Of a stretch of DNA of 64,000 bases, positions 45,614-56,404 are shown piece after piece. The notes below the pieces were generated by a model. It was given only the letters and a program-made list of their open reading frames with translations, made no database searches and was not told the origin of the DNA. Numbering within the stretch: the stretch's first letter is position 1; each line of letters starts with the position of its first letter. The DNA comes from Diadema setosum (Eukaryota; Echinodermata; Echinoidea; Diadematoida; Diadematidae): positions 2,383,001-2,447,000 of the forward strand of contig CM067067.1 of NCBI GenBank assembly GCA_033980235.1, in the 5' to 3' direction. Position numbers and translations under genes: made by a program.

Positions 45614-48600
45614 CTGTTCAGCGGGGAGAAAGAACAAACTTCCACCAATAACAAACATGGATAAGCAACAAAGGGACGACACTTGAAAAATAAGCAAATA
45701 AATAGAAAAATAAATCACAACAGACAGGTCATGTCAATGACACAGGTCTATAATTATAGTTAAATGAAACCAAAAAAAAAAAAAAATCTACTGACAGATG
45801 GAAAACCAATAGCAATCACGATTACCATGATAATCCCACCATTTCATGCGTAAGAAAAAGTGGGTCCGAAACAGTTACTGTTCAAGGACATTTGACATTC
45901 TAAACGGGGTTTGCCATGTATGGGAGCATCTACATAGTTATGTGTCATACCTGGGCCAAACATGAAATCCACATGATGTCTTTCTAAATTCTTGCTGAAG
46001 CTGGTATCTCACTGAGCGGCGAACGTTTAAGAACGTAGCGAATTTGAGATTCGCCAACTTTTCTGACGAATGTTTGCGAAAAATCAAGGTTCGCTTCTCC
46101 CATTAGAGACAGTTAGCGACTTTTAGCGATGTTTAGCGACAATTAGCAACACTTGAGCGAATGTTTACGAAAGTGTTTGCGAAACACAGGTGGCGACTAT
46201 TAGCAACTGTTAGCGACAATTTTGCAAATGTTAGCGACAGTTTTGTAAATATTAGCAACTGTTTGCAAATCCCTGTTTGCAACTGTTTGCAAATTTGCGA
46301 ATGTTTTGGGACCTGGAAAAGTACCAGGCGATTATGTATAGTCAGACCCATAAAACGAATGTACAGCCTTCCACTGTTTTCTCTTGTGACCACCGTTCAA
46401 GATGGATTTCCAGAATATGGAAATGAATTTCTGCCAAGAAAAGGTCCAACGTGCTGCTATCATTGAAGAGCTGCTTTGCCTAGCTGCTGCTACAGCTATC
46501 GTGCAACTTAAGAGAAAGAAGATGAAGAAAAACAAGAAAGGAAGAAGAAAAGGAAGACTGTTTGTGTCAGAGAGTGGTTGTTTGCAGCAATTACATGATG
46601 GAAATGTCAAGTGTTTCAAGAACTTTCTTAGATTGGAACCTTGCCTGTTTCAGGAGCTTTTATATAGGAACCATATGGTTACTTGTTCGCTAGCAGTGGT
46701 GAATCAAATAAAAATGTTCGCGACACCGTATTACGACCGTTTGCGAATTCTTACGAGTGTTTTGCGAATGTTTGCAACTGTTAGCGAAAATACAAATTCG
46801 CAAGGAAATTCTGAACATGTTCAAAATTTCTTTGCGACAAGAAAAACTGCTTGCGACAATAAAAACCGTTTGCGAACTTTCTTGCAACTGTTAGCGAACC
46901 TTTTGCAACCCTTTACGAACCCAAATCCCAAATTTGCTACGTTCGCAAACGCTCGCCGCTCAGTGAGATACCCCCGCACTGAGCGGCGAACGTTTGCGAA
47001 CGTAGCAAATTTGGGATTTCGCCAGGGTTCGTAAAGGACATGGGCGTAAATCCCGGGGGGGGGGATGGGGGGGATATATCCCCCCCTGAAATGGAGGAGG
47101 GGGGGATGGCCTGTACAATCATACCCCCCTGAATTTTGAGGGGAAAAAATGGAGGAAGCAGAAATGTTATTGTTTCAATTTTGGCATATTGCATGACGTT
47201 TGTACGCCGGCCTTCAGACAGGTAACAGAGCTGAACAGTATTCTATCTTGTAGGAAAATGTATACATAATTTTCTCAAGCGCTCGCTCGCTTCGCTCGCT
47301 CGCGAAGAATTAAGTAACATCGACATATATACACTGTAAGGTATGGCTCAGACGTTGACAACGTCAAATAGTGTAGGTCTATACATGTAAACATGCTATG
47401 ACGCGAGTAACTGGGGACCTTCTGCAAAATATGTACGAAAATAAACAAACAGACAATAACAAAAACTATATCGCCATAATTGAACCCCCTCCATTTCCTG
47501 AATCATTCCTGAGAAGCGACAGTGACTGATGACTCAGTCAGGATACATCTATGGGCATAGGCCTACCGGCCAGGGAAGATCAGGGGCGTCGAATCTATTT
47601 GGGGGGGGGGGGGGGGGGGTCAAAGGGGCATTTGCCCCGCCCCTACGGAAGTGTTTAGGCAGACAAATCATTTATTACCCAAGCAATTCCCGAGATGAGG
47701 ACAAATCTCGAACTTTCTAAATGGAAACCTGTCCAAATATCGCCAGAACTATGCACCAGATCGTTGTATTGCAATCATAAACCTGCAAAAGCTCCACTAT
47801 ACAGGATCCCTTTCGATAAACTGTACACTTTCGGCATTGACGTATATTTCCCTTATCAAAGAGTGTGCAGTAGATCTTTCACTTAACAAAAGCACCCTCA
47901 TATGCAGAGGCGTCGATGGGGGGGGGGATGGTTCCCCCATAAAAGTGGGACAAACAAAAGCGAAAAATATAGCTACAAACGGGAGTTTTTGGAGTGTAAA
48001 ATGTCAAAATTTTAAAGCTCGCTCGCTCCGCTCGCTCGCATAACCGCTATGCCATTCTCCTGACGTTGCCAGTGACTGACAACAGTTGCGCCCGGTGCGC
48101 CTCACTTAATTTCCAAAGCAAAAAATGTAGCTACAAACGGCAGTGTTGGGACTGTAAATTGTCAAAATTTTGAAGCTCGCTCGCTTCGCTCGCTCGCATT
48201 TAATTAATGCCATTCTCCTGATGTTGCTGCCAGTAATTGCCAGCAGTTTTCGGCGGTGCGCCCCCTTAATTTCCAAAGCGAAAATATACAGCCACAAACG
48301 ACAATTTTCAAGCTCACTCGCTTCGCTCCCTCGCATTTAATCGTTATGCCATTCTCCTGATGTTGCTGCCAGTTATTGCCGGCAGTTGCGCCCGGTGCGC
48401 CCCCCTTAACTTCCAAAGCAAAAAATATAGCTACAAACGGCAGTTTTTGGACTGTAAAATGTCAAAATTTTGAAGCTTGCTCGCTTCGCTCGCTCGCATT
48501 TAACCATTATTCCATTCTCCTGATGTTGCTGCCAGTAATTGCCAGCAGTTTTCGCCCGGTGCGCCCCCCTGAATTTCCAAAGCTAAAAATATAGCTACAA

Positions 48601-51600
48601 ACGACAGTTTTTGGGACTGTAAAATGTCAAAATTTTGAAGCTTGCTCGCTTCGCTCGCTCGCATTTAATCATTATGACATTCTCCCCGATGTTGCTGCCA
48701 GTAATTGCCGGCAGTTGCGCCCGGTGCGCCCCCTTAATTTCCAGAGCGAAAAATGTAGCTACAAACGGCAGTGTTGGGACTGTAAATTGTCAAAATTTTG
48801 AAGCTCGCTCGCTTCGCTCGCTCGCATTTAATTAATGCCATTCTCCTGATGTTGCTGCCAGTAATTGCCAGCAGTTTTCGCCGGTGCGCCCCCTTAACTT
48901 CCAAAGCGAACATATACAGCCACAAACGACAATTTTCAAGCTCACTCGCTTCGCTCCCTCGCATTTAATCGTTATGCCATTCTCCTGATGTTGCTGCCAG
49001 TAATTGCCAGCAGTTTCGCCCGGTGCGCCCCCCTTAATTTCCAAAGCTAAAAATATTGCTAGCTACAAACGACAGTTTTTGGGACTGTAAAATGTCAAAA
49101 TTTTCAAGCTCACTCGCTTCGCTCGTTCGCATTTAATCATTATGCCATTCCCCCCGATGTTGCTGCCAGTAATTGCCGGCAGTTGCGCCCGGTGCGCCCC
49201 CTTAATTTCCAGAGCGAAAAATATAGCTACAAACGGCAGTGTTGGGACTGTAAAATGTCAAAATTTTCAAGCTCACTCTCTTCGCTCGCTCGCATTTAAC
49301 CATTATTCCATTCTCCTGATGTTGCTGCCAGTAATTGCCAGCAGTTTTCGCCCGGTGCGCCCCCCTTAATTTCCAAAGCGAAAAATATAGCTACAAACGG
49401 CAGTTTTTGGACTGTAAAATGTCAAAATTTTGAAGCTCACTCGCTTCGCTCGCTCGCATTTAATCATTGTGCCATTCTCCTTATGTTGCTGCCAGTAATT
49501 GCCAGCAGTTTTCGCCCGGTGCGCCCCTTAATTTCCATAGCGAAAAAATACAGCCACAAACGACAGTTTTTGGGACTGTAAAATGTCAAAATTTTCAAGC
49601 TCACTCGCTTCGCTCCCTCGCATTTAATCATTATTCCATTCTCCTGATGTTTGCTGCCAGTAATTTCCGGCAGTTGCGCCCGGTGCGCCCCTCTTACTTT
49701 CCAGAGCGAAAAAATACAGCCACAAACGGCAGTTTTTGGAGTGTAAAATGTCAAAATTTTAAAGCTTGCTCGCTCCGCTCGCTAGCATTAACCGCTATGC
49801 CATTCTCTTGATGTTGCTGCCAGTGATTGACAGCAGTTGCGCCCGGTGCGGCCCCCCTTAATTTCCAAAGCGAAAAAGTATAGCTACAAACGGCAGTTTT
49901 TAGACTGTAAAATGTCAAAATTTTCAAGCTCGCTCGCTCCGCTCGCTCGCATTTAATCGCTATGCTATTCTCCTGATGTTGCTGCCAGTGATTGACAGCA
50001 GTGCGCCCGGTGTGCCCCCCCCCCCTTAATTTCCAAAGCGAAAAATATAGCTACAAACGGCAGTTTTTGGACTGCAAAATGTCAAAATTTTCAATGCAAA
50101 AAGATTTCACCGTGCTGGGGAGGGGGATATCCCCCTACCATACCCTCTCCCCCTCCCCCCGCTTGCTTCGCTCCCTCACATATCCGCTCCTCCTAAGATC
50201 AAATTCTATACGCCGGTGATAGGCCCCATTATTTAGTAGGCCTTCACAGTGATGTCGCACGGGCGGAGCAAGAGCTGAAATACCACGATTTAGTCATTCA
50301 ATAATATATTGTGAATATTTCATTTTCTTATTGCTTTTTTAAAGAAAAGAAAACAAAATTTCACCAAAAGTGTGCACCAGATCGCTGAATTTCAGGTCTG
50401 AAAATGCAAAATCTTCCTCGTGTGAGAGTGGGATCCCCCCCCCCCCCATACACACCCTCCCCCTGTTCGGTGGTTCCGTTCCCTCTCACAGATATTTCAA
50501 AAACAAAAACAAAAGTTTTCATACTTTTAAGGTCTGATTTTCCGCCGAAATTCATCTGAAAAGGAAAAAAAAAACAACAAGAACTAAAAGTCTTCATATT
50601 TTTACTGCCACTTTCCTCCCACTTTATATTTCATGCTAAAGAGTGGGACATCCGATCCCTGTAAAGTGTGTGTGTGTGTGTGTGTGTGTGGTGTGGGGGG
50701 GGGGGGGGGCACCAAGCTTCTCCCCCCCCCCCCCCCCCACAAGGTTGCGCCGTTCCGGTTATGGGCTTGTAATCGTGGTGATGGTGACCATCCCCCCCCC
50801 CCCCCCCCCCCCACTCCTCAGTACGGATTTACGCCGTTGGTAAAGGAACGTTCGCCGCTAAGTGAGATATACCCCCGTACTGAGCGGCGAACGTTCGCGA
50901 ACGTAGCAAATTTGGGATTTCGCCAGGGTTCGTAAAGGGTTAAGAAAGTTGGCAAACGGTTTTTATTGTCGCAAGCAGTTTTTCTTGTCGCAAAGAAATT
51001 TTTAACATGTTCAAAATTTCTTTACGAATTTATATTTTCGCTAACAGTTGTAAACATTCGCAAAACACTCGTAAGAATTCGCAAACTGTCGTAATACGGT
51101 GTCGCTAAAATTTCTATTTGATTCGCCACTGCCAGCGAACAAGTAACCATATGGTTCCTATATAAAAGCTCCTGAAACAGGCCAGGTTCCACTCTAAGAA
51201 AGTTCTTGAAACTCTTGACATCTCAATCATGTAATTGCTGCAAAAGCTTTTCATATCGACCAAAGTCTGTCCTCTGCAACAACCACTCTCTGACCCAAAC
51301 AGTCGTTCTTTTCTTCTTCCTTTCTTACTTTTCTTCATCTTCTTTCTCTTAAGCTGCATGATAGCTGTAGCAGCAGCCAGGCAAAGCAGCTCTTCAAGGA
51401 TAGCAACACTTTGAGCCTCTTCTTGGCAAAAAATTCATTTCCATATTCTGGATATCCATCTTGAACGTTGGTCACAAGAGATCTGAATACAGTGGAAGGT
51501 TGTACGTTCGTTTTGTGGGTCTGACTATACATAATCGCCTGGTACTTTTCCAGGTCCCAAAACATTCGCATATTGTCGTAAGGGATTTGCAAACAGTTAC

Positions 51601-54600
51601 TAATATTTGCAAAACTGTCGCTAACATTTGCTAACAGTCGCTAATAGTCGCCACCTGTCAGCGTTTTGCAAATACTTTCGCAAACATTCGCTCAGGTGTT
51701 GCTAATTGTCGCTAAACATCGCTAACTGTCGCTAATGGCAGATGCGAACCTTGATTTTTCGCAAACATTCGTCAGAAAAATTGGCGAATCTCAAATTCGC
51801 TACGTTTGCAAACGTTCGCCGCTCAGTGAGATACCAGCTTAACGAATTCTCTGGAGTGTACATACACAAACGGACAATGGTATCGTATGGTACCTGTTCT
51901 TCAGGTAACGTTAGGTTCGGAGGAGTGAAAATAAATTATGGTTGCCATTTGCATCATTAAGAAAAAAAAATGTTGTTTGAATACGAGATGAAATTGGTCT
52001 GCCGCTTTCAATCCAGCCGTCTTGCACCTGTATGGGCCAAAAGACAGGTGGTCGTCTGGGACGCAAACGCGCGTCTCAGGTGTGAAGCATTCTTTTTGGA
52101 AGTCTAATTTCCTTCTCGAAGCTGATCAAAGGTGTACGTGTGAAACGTGAGCTGTCAGCTGGAGTGGCAAGATCCAGTTAGATTACAGAGTCTGCTCGGT
52201 TCTTGGGCAATTACCCCTGGACAATTTCCCCAGACCCTTACCTTGACCCTAACCCTAATCCTGAACCTAATCCTTACCCTAACCCACACTCTAACCCTAA
52301 ACCTAACCCTAATCCTAATCTTTACTCTAACCTCATCACTTACCAGTATTTAGCCGGGGGTAATTGTCCTGATACGCCATACAGTTTACTCGTATGTGAG
52401 AAGTCCTTTCTCGACAGGATTCCAAGAGTCCTAGACCCTATCTAATGTGACCTCAAGTAACCTTTTCTGGTCCACGGTGATCACCATCATTCCACAATAT
52501 TCTATTACCCACCGAACATTGTTGAAGTAAATCGCACGTCCAATACCTTTTGTATTAAACTAATATTTCATGAGAATATTGTATTCATTTACCTGAATAA
52601 AGCACGCCATGAAAAAGACAAGAACATGGTAATGTGTCCAACATACAGCATTGAAATCAAACAAACTACATCCCCCCCCCCCCATGATGCCACAATAAAA
52701 AATCCTATTGTACAGCACAATTTATTATGCACATACATGACGTTGTTTAGAAAGAACTCAGTAAACGCAATAAGAGGTCTGATGTCCACTGTAGCACTCA
52801 CCAGGGACGTGATGCTCGCCTCCTACGGCTGTCTGCATGTCCAGGCCACCCGGCCCGGGTGGCATCATCATCTGGTTTGGCTGATCCCCGAGCAAGGCTT
52901 GCTGTGGAGCTACGGGTTGCGCCATCGTGCCCGGTGGACCCTGGAGGGGAGACACCACCTGTATGTTGCCGTAGGTGCCCGGGGCGATGAGCCCTGGCGT
53001 GGACACGGGACCGTGTGCGAAGTTGGATGGAGCTGGACCTCCGTACGGTGCGGCCTGCGATGCGTTGTACTGGACGAGGTGTGCTGGTAGACCCGGGCGA
53101 GCCGTGGCTGAGGTGGCTTGGATGGGTTGAGGGTTGAGGTGCGACGGAGGAGGAAGGAGATTGGCAAGATTTTTCCGTCTTTCGCTGTCTTCATCGTCTT
53201 TTTCGTCTGCAGATACTAAACAAGAGACCATGTGACACTTTCATGTCTCGGAAGTAGCCTACCCACCAATGTGCACACAATTACACTGGACAGCAAAAGA
53301 AAGTACACTGTAAAAACATCGGTGTTAGATTTAACACCACGGGTGTGATGGTGTTGAAAAGTGTTCACCTGACACTTCGTGGTGTTAATTTGACACTGTA
53401 CCTGGTGTTATTTTGACACTGTACTGGTGTTAATTAAAAAATGACACCACATGGTGTTGATTTGATATTTGCTGGTGTTAATATCAATGGTTTAACACCC
53501 GTCCAGCTTCAATAAGGGACCACACCAGCTGGTGTTACTTTGGTGTAAATTTATTTTCACATTTTTTCAAAAATCTAGTATTTTAATGTAAAATTCTTGA
53601 TTGTCTTGTTTAAATTAAAAATCAACAAGAAGTGCAGTTACTAAGAAACTCTTTAAAAAAAACAGTTTAAAATTTGGAAATGACACCCGTAGGTGTTAAT
53701 TTAACACCATAAATGAGCACCGAAAATTTAACACCAGCTCGGTGTTCACTATTTAACACCGGACTTTTTGCAGTGTACCCACTTCTGTCAAAGGCCGCAC
53801 ACAAAAATTCACCCCTAGAAATAAACAATAGTGTGCTACAATGCCCCTTGCTAATCACATGCACATAAGCAAGTGAATGTCTTCATAACAAAAACGAACT
53901 TGACATGCACAGCATCTTGGTCACTGAATCAAAAATCCCACACAAAAGCACTTTCCACCGTGCAAAAATGGCCACTGAATGGACAACATTTTTAAACAAC
54001 CAACATTGATCCAAGCTCTGAAGGAGAAATGCACAGAACTTCCCCAGAACTACGCCAGACGGCTTGTCCAGAGCATGCGTCAGAGATGCCTGGAATGTGT
54101 CCAGGCACAAGGAGGACATACACATTATTGAAAATTGATGTTTGTGACTGCTTTTTTTCGTACTGTTGAACTGATTTTTGCGTAAAACTTGTAAGGCTCA
54201 TTCTGTTACATTTTGTGACTTTGATTCAGTGACCAAGATGCTGTGCATGTCATTTTTTCCTTTTTAATAAAGATAGTCACTTGCTATTGGGTATGTGATT
54301 ACTAATGGATGTTGCAGCATACCTGTGTACAAAAATTGTTTATTTCTAGGGGTGAATTTTTCTGTGCGGCCTTTGACAGAAGTGGGTACTTTCTTTTGCT
54401 GTCCAGTGTATTATTGGATTATTGGAGGGATTAGCAGAGGAATGTGGAGGGTGGTGGGATCCATTGGGTATAAAGGGACGTCTGTATCTTCTGGATACAG
54501 GGGCTTGTTTCATTAAGTTTGAACGTAAGTTTCAATCAATCGCAAATTGAATTTCATAAACAATTTTGCGATTGATCGCTAGTAACGCTCAACTTACTGA

Positions 54601-56404
54601 AGGTTATGATTGATTTTACCTGAAATCAAGGATAGTGTCTTTATGAAACAGAACTTACTCTCAATATTGAGCTTAAGCTCGATTCAACGAGTAACACACA
54701 ATAAATCGCAACTCTTCATGAAACAGGCCCCAGGTCATTCTGGGAGTAGTCTACAAAACACTTCTTTTAACAATTGCCCCAATTCAGTTCTGACATTAGC
54801 ATCCCCAAAATGGTATTGAATGTGCTTTTAAACGTTGGAAAGTCTATAAAGATATTATTTTGACTTTACATTTTACTCATTAACATAGCATTATTTATGA
54901 TTTTTTTAATGAAAATTAGATTATTTTTTTAATGAAATTCTGTGAAAATTGAACTAATTCACATTTCAATGATAAACATGTGTAAAATCCGGATTCTCAT
55001 TGATATACCTCCTCATGATAAGTTGTAAGCTCACTGTTCATCACCTAAGATATCCATCAATTCAAAGGAATTTCAGCTGGAGCCTGTCCGCTCAAAAAGT
55101 GCATATTGCTTACCGGCAAGAAGGCGAGCCTCACCTGGCGGCGTGGGCGGTAGCTCCTTGCCGTTCTTCAAGCCGTGTTGCTGCAGATGTTGCTGAATGT
55201 GTTGCTGTAAGTTGACGTTGTGTGGGAGTATGGTAGGGTTCATCGTCTCGTTCACCTGAATCACGCTGGACTGTGCCGCTGTAGCTGCCCTACTCGTCGT
55301 GGTCGTCTGGCCACCCGCCGCCATGGCAGCTAGCTGCACAGCTGTAGATGGGTACTGCATCATTTGCTCGGGTGCGTGAGACAGCACACCTATATCAAGA
55401 ACGAAAAGCAAACAAAATACGGAAATAGCATCTTTTTAGACTACTCTTCATGTACGGTGCAAGTGACTCACTACCAACGTTTTCAGTGTAAATGATCTTC
55501 GTCACGATATACTTTCTAGAACAAGTCTGTCCCGTCATCTTCTTTATCTTCGATTTATCATTTTCCAGATTAAGTAGGAACATCAATATAAAAATAATTT
55601 CGTCGTCGTGCTCCTTCTAGTAAGACGTTCATACGATATTCTTGTCTGGCACACCTTTTAAATCGAGGATCTACAAAGGCACGTAAAAGTAACCGAATCT
55701 TCTTTTACCCGTCATACACCCAAATTGTAGGGCCTACTTTTGTGTATTTACAAATACCGATCACGTAAGTCTTAACATTGCATCTAGCATCAGGAGTTGT
55801 GACACCGTGGAGCTAAAACACATTGTCCTGTGTGTTGTAGTTCCATGGTGACGCCATCAAGCCTCAAGTGCTTCTATTTTTCTCAATTAATTGTCAAAAC
55901 TCGCCGTGGAGATCGATAACGTACTTTGTGCTTGCGGTGCTGTCGAGCCGTTGGCCGAGATGAAAGGAATTAGGTGACCCTGCATGGGCATTCCGCCGTG
56001 GATCGCCGACGTCGGTACAGTGACGCCTGGCATAACCTGCGACGTCAAAACGCCGTTACCGGGAGTCGTGGCCGTGACTAACACTTGGTGATTTGCGTGT
56101 TGGAGAGCGGCCATAGATGCGTTGTACTGCTGCAACTGTTGCTGCTGTTGCTGTTGTTGCTGCTGTAGCACAATGTCCTGTGGCTGCTGTTGCTGCAACT
56201 GTGAATGAGCACGTTGCAGCAAAATCACGGTCTCCCCCTCCGTCTGGTTTGGCCTGGTGGTGGTGGTAGTATCATCTGCTTGAGTTACAGGGGTCAGTTC
56301 TTCGGGACTGTTGCCATTACTGTTGTTGTTGTCTTCTAGTTGAGACATCCCCTGACTATTACTCTCCGATCTGTAGAATCTGGACGGTGGCGAGGGAAAC
56401 TCCT
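45300..56404 (-). CDS. bZIP transcription factor, PAR/CES-2-like (3' part of gene, 4 coding exons)
   Basis: A sequence-specific DNA-binding transcription factor, presumably nuclear. The exons read complement(45300..45613, 52802..53206, 55114..55389, 55925..56404), with split codons agreeing at all three junctions. Counted from an internal ATG at 56348 the protein has 472 residues. Residues about 45-100 are glutamine-rich, with a run of about ten Gln from CAG/CAA codons. The middle is Pro/Thr/Ala/Gln-rich. The C-terminus is a bZIP domain: basic region ERRKRNNQAAKRSRDARK (about 400-417, matching the N-x2-AA-x2-S-R signature) and heptad leucines at about 430, 437, 444 and 451. VEEKDERYFERRKRNN points to the PAR (HLF/TEF/DBP) and CES-2 group rather than NFIL3, CREB or Jun. 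No proline/acid-rich PAR domain precedes it. The first exon is open at its 5' end in phase, so an upstream exon may exist. Confidence 0.85.
46000..46975 (+). mobile_element. PIF/Harbinger-like element, copy 1
   Basis: Ends GGTATCTCACTGAGCGGCGA and its complement, with many subterminal TTAGCGA/TTTGCGA repeats. Carries a truncated transposase-like frame. Confidence 0.62.
46402..46684 (+). pseudogene. Truncated PIF/Harbinger-type transposase N-terminal fragment
   Basis: About 94 residues from MDFQNMEMNFCQEK through a lysine-rich patch (LKRKKMKKNKKGRRKG) to KNFLRLEPCLFQELLYRN. The FKNFLR-x-x-P-x-x-F-x-E-L-L pattern is typical of the region before the Harbinger DDE domain. No DDE residues follow; the frame runs on into TIR sequence, so the product is not functional. 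Confidence 0.55.
47930..50095. repeat. ~164-bp satellite array, about 13 monomers, with higher-order structure
   Basis: Monomer starts (CTTAATTTCCAAAG or variant) lie near 48105, 48265, 48405, 48569, 48733, 48893, 49033, 49201, 49365, 49527, 49693, 49857 and 50025. Each carries GCTCGCTCGCTTCGCTCGCT and a CCCGGTGCGCCCC box. Spacing 160-140-164-164 recurs as 160-140-168-164. Confidence 0.85.
50838..51839 (-). mobile_element. PIF/Harbinger-like element, copy 2 (inverted)
   Basis: Same termini and interior as 46000-46975 in reverse orientation, with a frameshifted remnant of the same transposase region (51114-51592). The inner end carries a TIR-TIR junction also found at copy 1. Confidence 0.6.
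51114..51592 (-). pseudogene. Frameshifted Harbinger-type transposase remnant
   Basis: Two minus-strand frames overlap at 51335-51359 and show NEFFAKKRLK-like and LKRKKMKKSKKGRRKE segments homologous to 46402-46684. It retains about 45 bp missing from copy 1 (around 51240-51285) but has shifted frame. Confidence 0.5.
52204..52369. repeat. Degenerate telomere-like (CCCTAA)n tract between inverted repeats
   Basis: About 110 bp of CCCTAA/CCTAAT/CCTTAC variants (52228-52335), bracketed by GGGCAATTACCCCTGG on the left and CCGGGGGTAATTGTCC on the right. Confidence 0.6.
52802..53206 (-). CDS. bZIP gene exon (Pro/Gln/Ala-rich linker)
   Basis: 405 bp, starting with (D)EKDDEDSERRKNLANLLPP and ending GGEHHVP(G). 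Acceptor TTAGTATCTGCAG, donor GTGAGT. It is joined to both neighbours by a split codon. The codon usage and the Pro/Gly/Gln composition suit a transactivation region. Confidence 0.85.
53304..53777. mobile_element. CACTGTAAAAA MITE inserted in the left TIR of the Tc1 element
   Basis: TA CACTGTAAAAACATCGG at the left and TTTTTGCAGTG TA at the right. The interior is made of alternating GGTGTTA and TAACACC motifs. The opposite TIR arm gives the empty site, with one TA. Confidence 0.75.
53982..54131 (+). pseudogene. Tc1/mariner transposase C-terminal fragment
   Basis: 49 codons and TGA, in one frame: DNIFKQPTLIQALKEKCTEL, then a stretch with VQSMRQRCLECVQAQGGHTH and a final Tyr. The SMxxRCxxxxxAxGGHTxY ending is the Tc1-family C-terminus. 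The catalytic DDE region is deleted and an in-frame stop precedes it. Confidence 0.75.
54500..54731. repeat. Foldback element with GGGGCTTGTTTCATTAAG ends
   Basis: GGGGCTTGTTTCATTAAG and CTTCATGAAACAGGCCCC are complementary, with internal CAATCGCAAATTG-like hairpins. It follows the Tc1 element by about 90 bp in the same intron. Confidence 0.6.
55114..55389 (-). CDS. bZIP gene exon (Thr/Ala/Gln-rich)
   Basis: 276 bp encoding VLSHAPEQMMQYPSTAVQL through LQQHIQQHLQQHG to ARLLA. Acceptor CTTGATATAG, donor GTAAGC. The split codons fit both neighbours. Confidence 0.83.
55925..56404 (-). CDS. bZIP gene exon with polyglutamine tract (most 5' exon found)
   Basis: Begins EFPSPPSRFYRSESNSQ, with a possible start at MSQLEDNN (56348). 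It includes a DDTTTTTRPNQ segment, a Gln-rich stretch with about ten consecutive Gln (about 56125-56200), and ends APQAQ(S). Acceptor TTTATCACAG, donor GTACGT. The coding-like residues before the Met leave the true start open. Confidence 0.8.

Larger units (their letters stand above)
53282..54410 (+). mobile_element. Tc1/mariner element, internally deleted (bZIP gene intron)
   Basis: TA then CACTGGACAGCAAAAGAAAG at the left and its complement then TA at the right. The inverted arms extend about 200 bp once the MITE 53304-53777 is set aside. Contains a transposase C-terminus. Confidence 0.75.

Noticed and set aside
45395..45718. 107-residue minus-strand frame over the bZIP exon
   Set aside because: Different frame from the one encoding the basic region and heptad leucines.
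46685..47034. C-terminal extension of the Harbinger-like frame
   Set aside because: After about 46684 the frame reads through subterminal repeats and TIR sequence, so it is not a transposase domain.
48106..49754. Several similar 70-96 residue frames on the minus strand
   Set aside because: They are the satellite monomer read repeatedly; the similarity comes from DNA repeat structure, with no start or splice support.
47930..50095. Regular direct repeats as a possible CRISPR array
   Set aside because: Whole monomers repeat without unique spacers, and the surroundings are a spliced eukaryotic genome.
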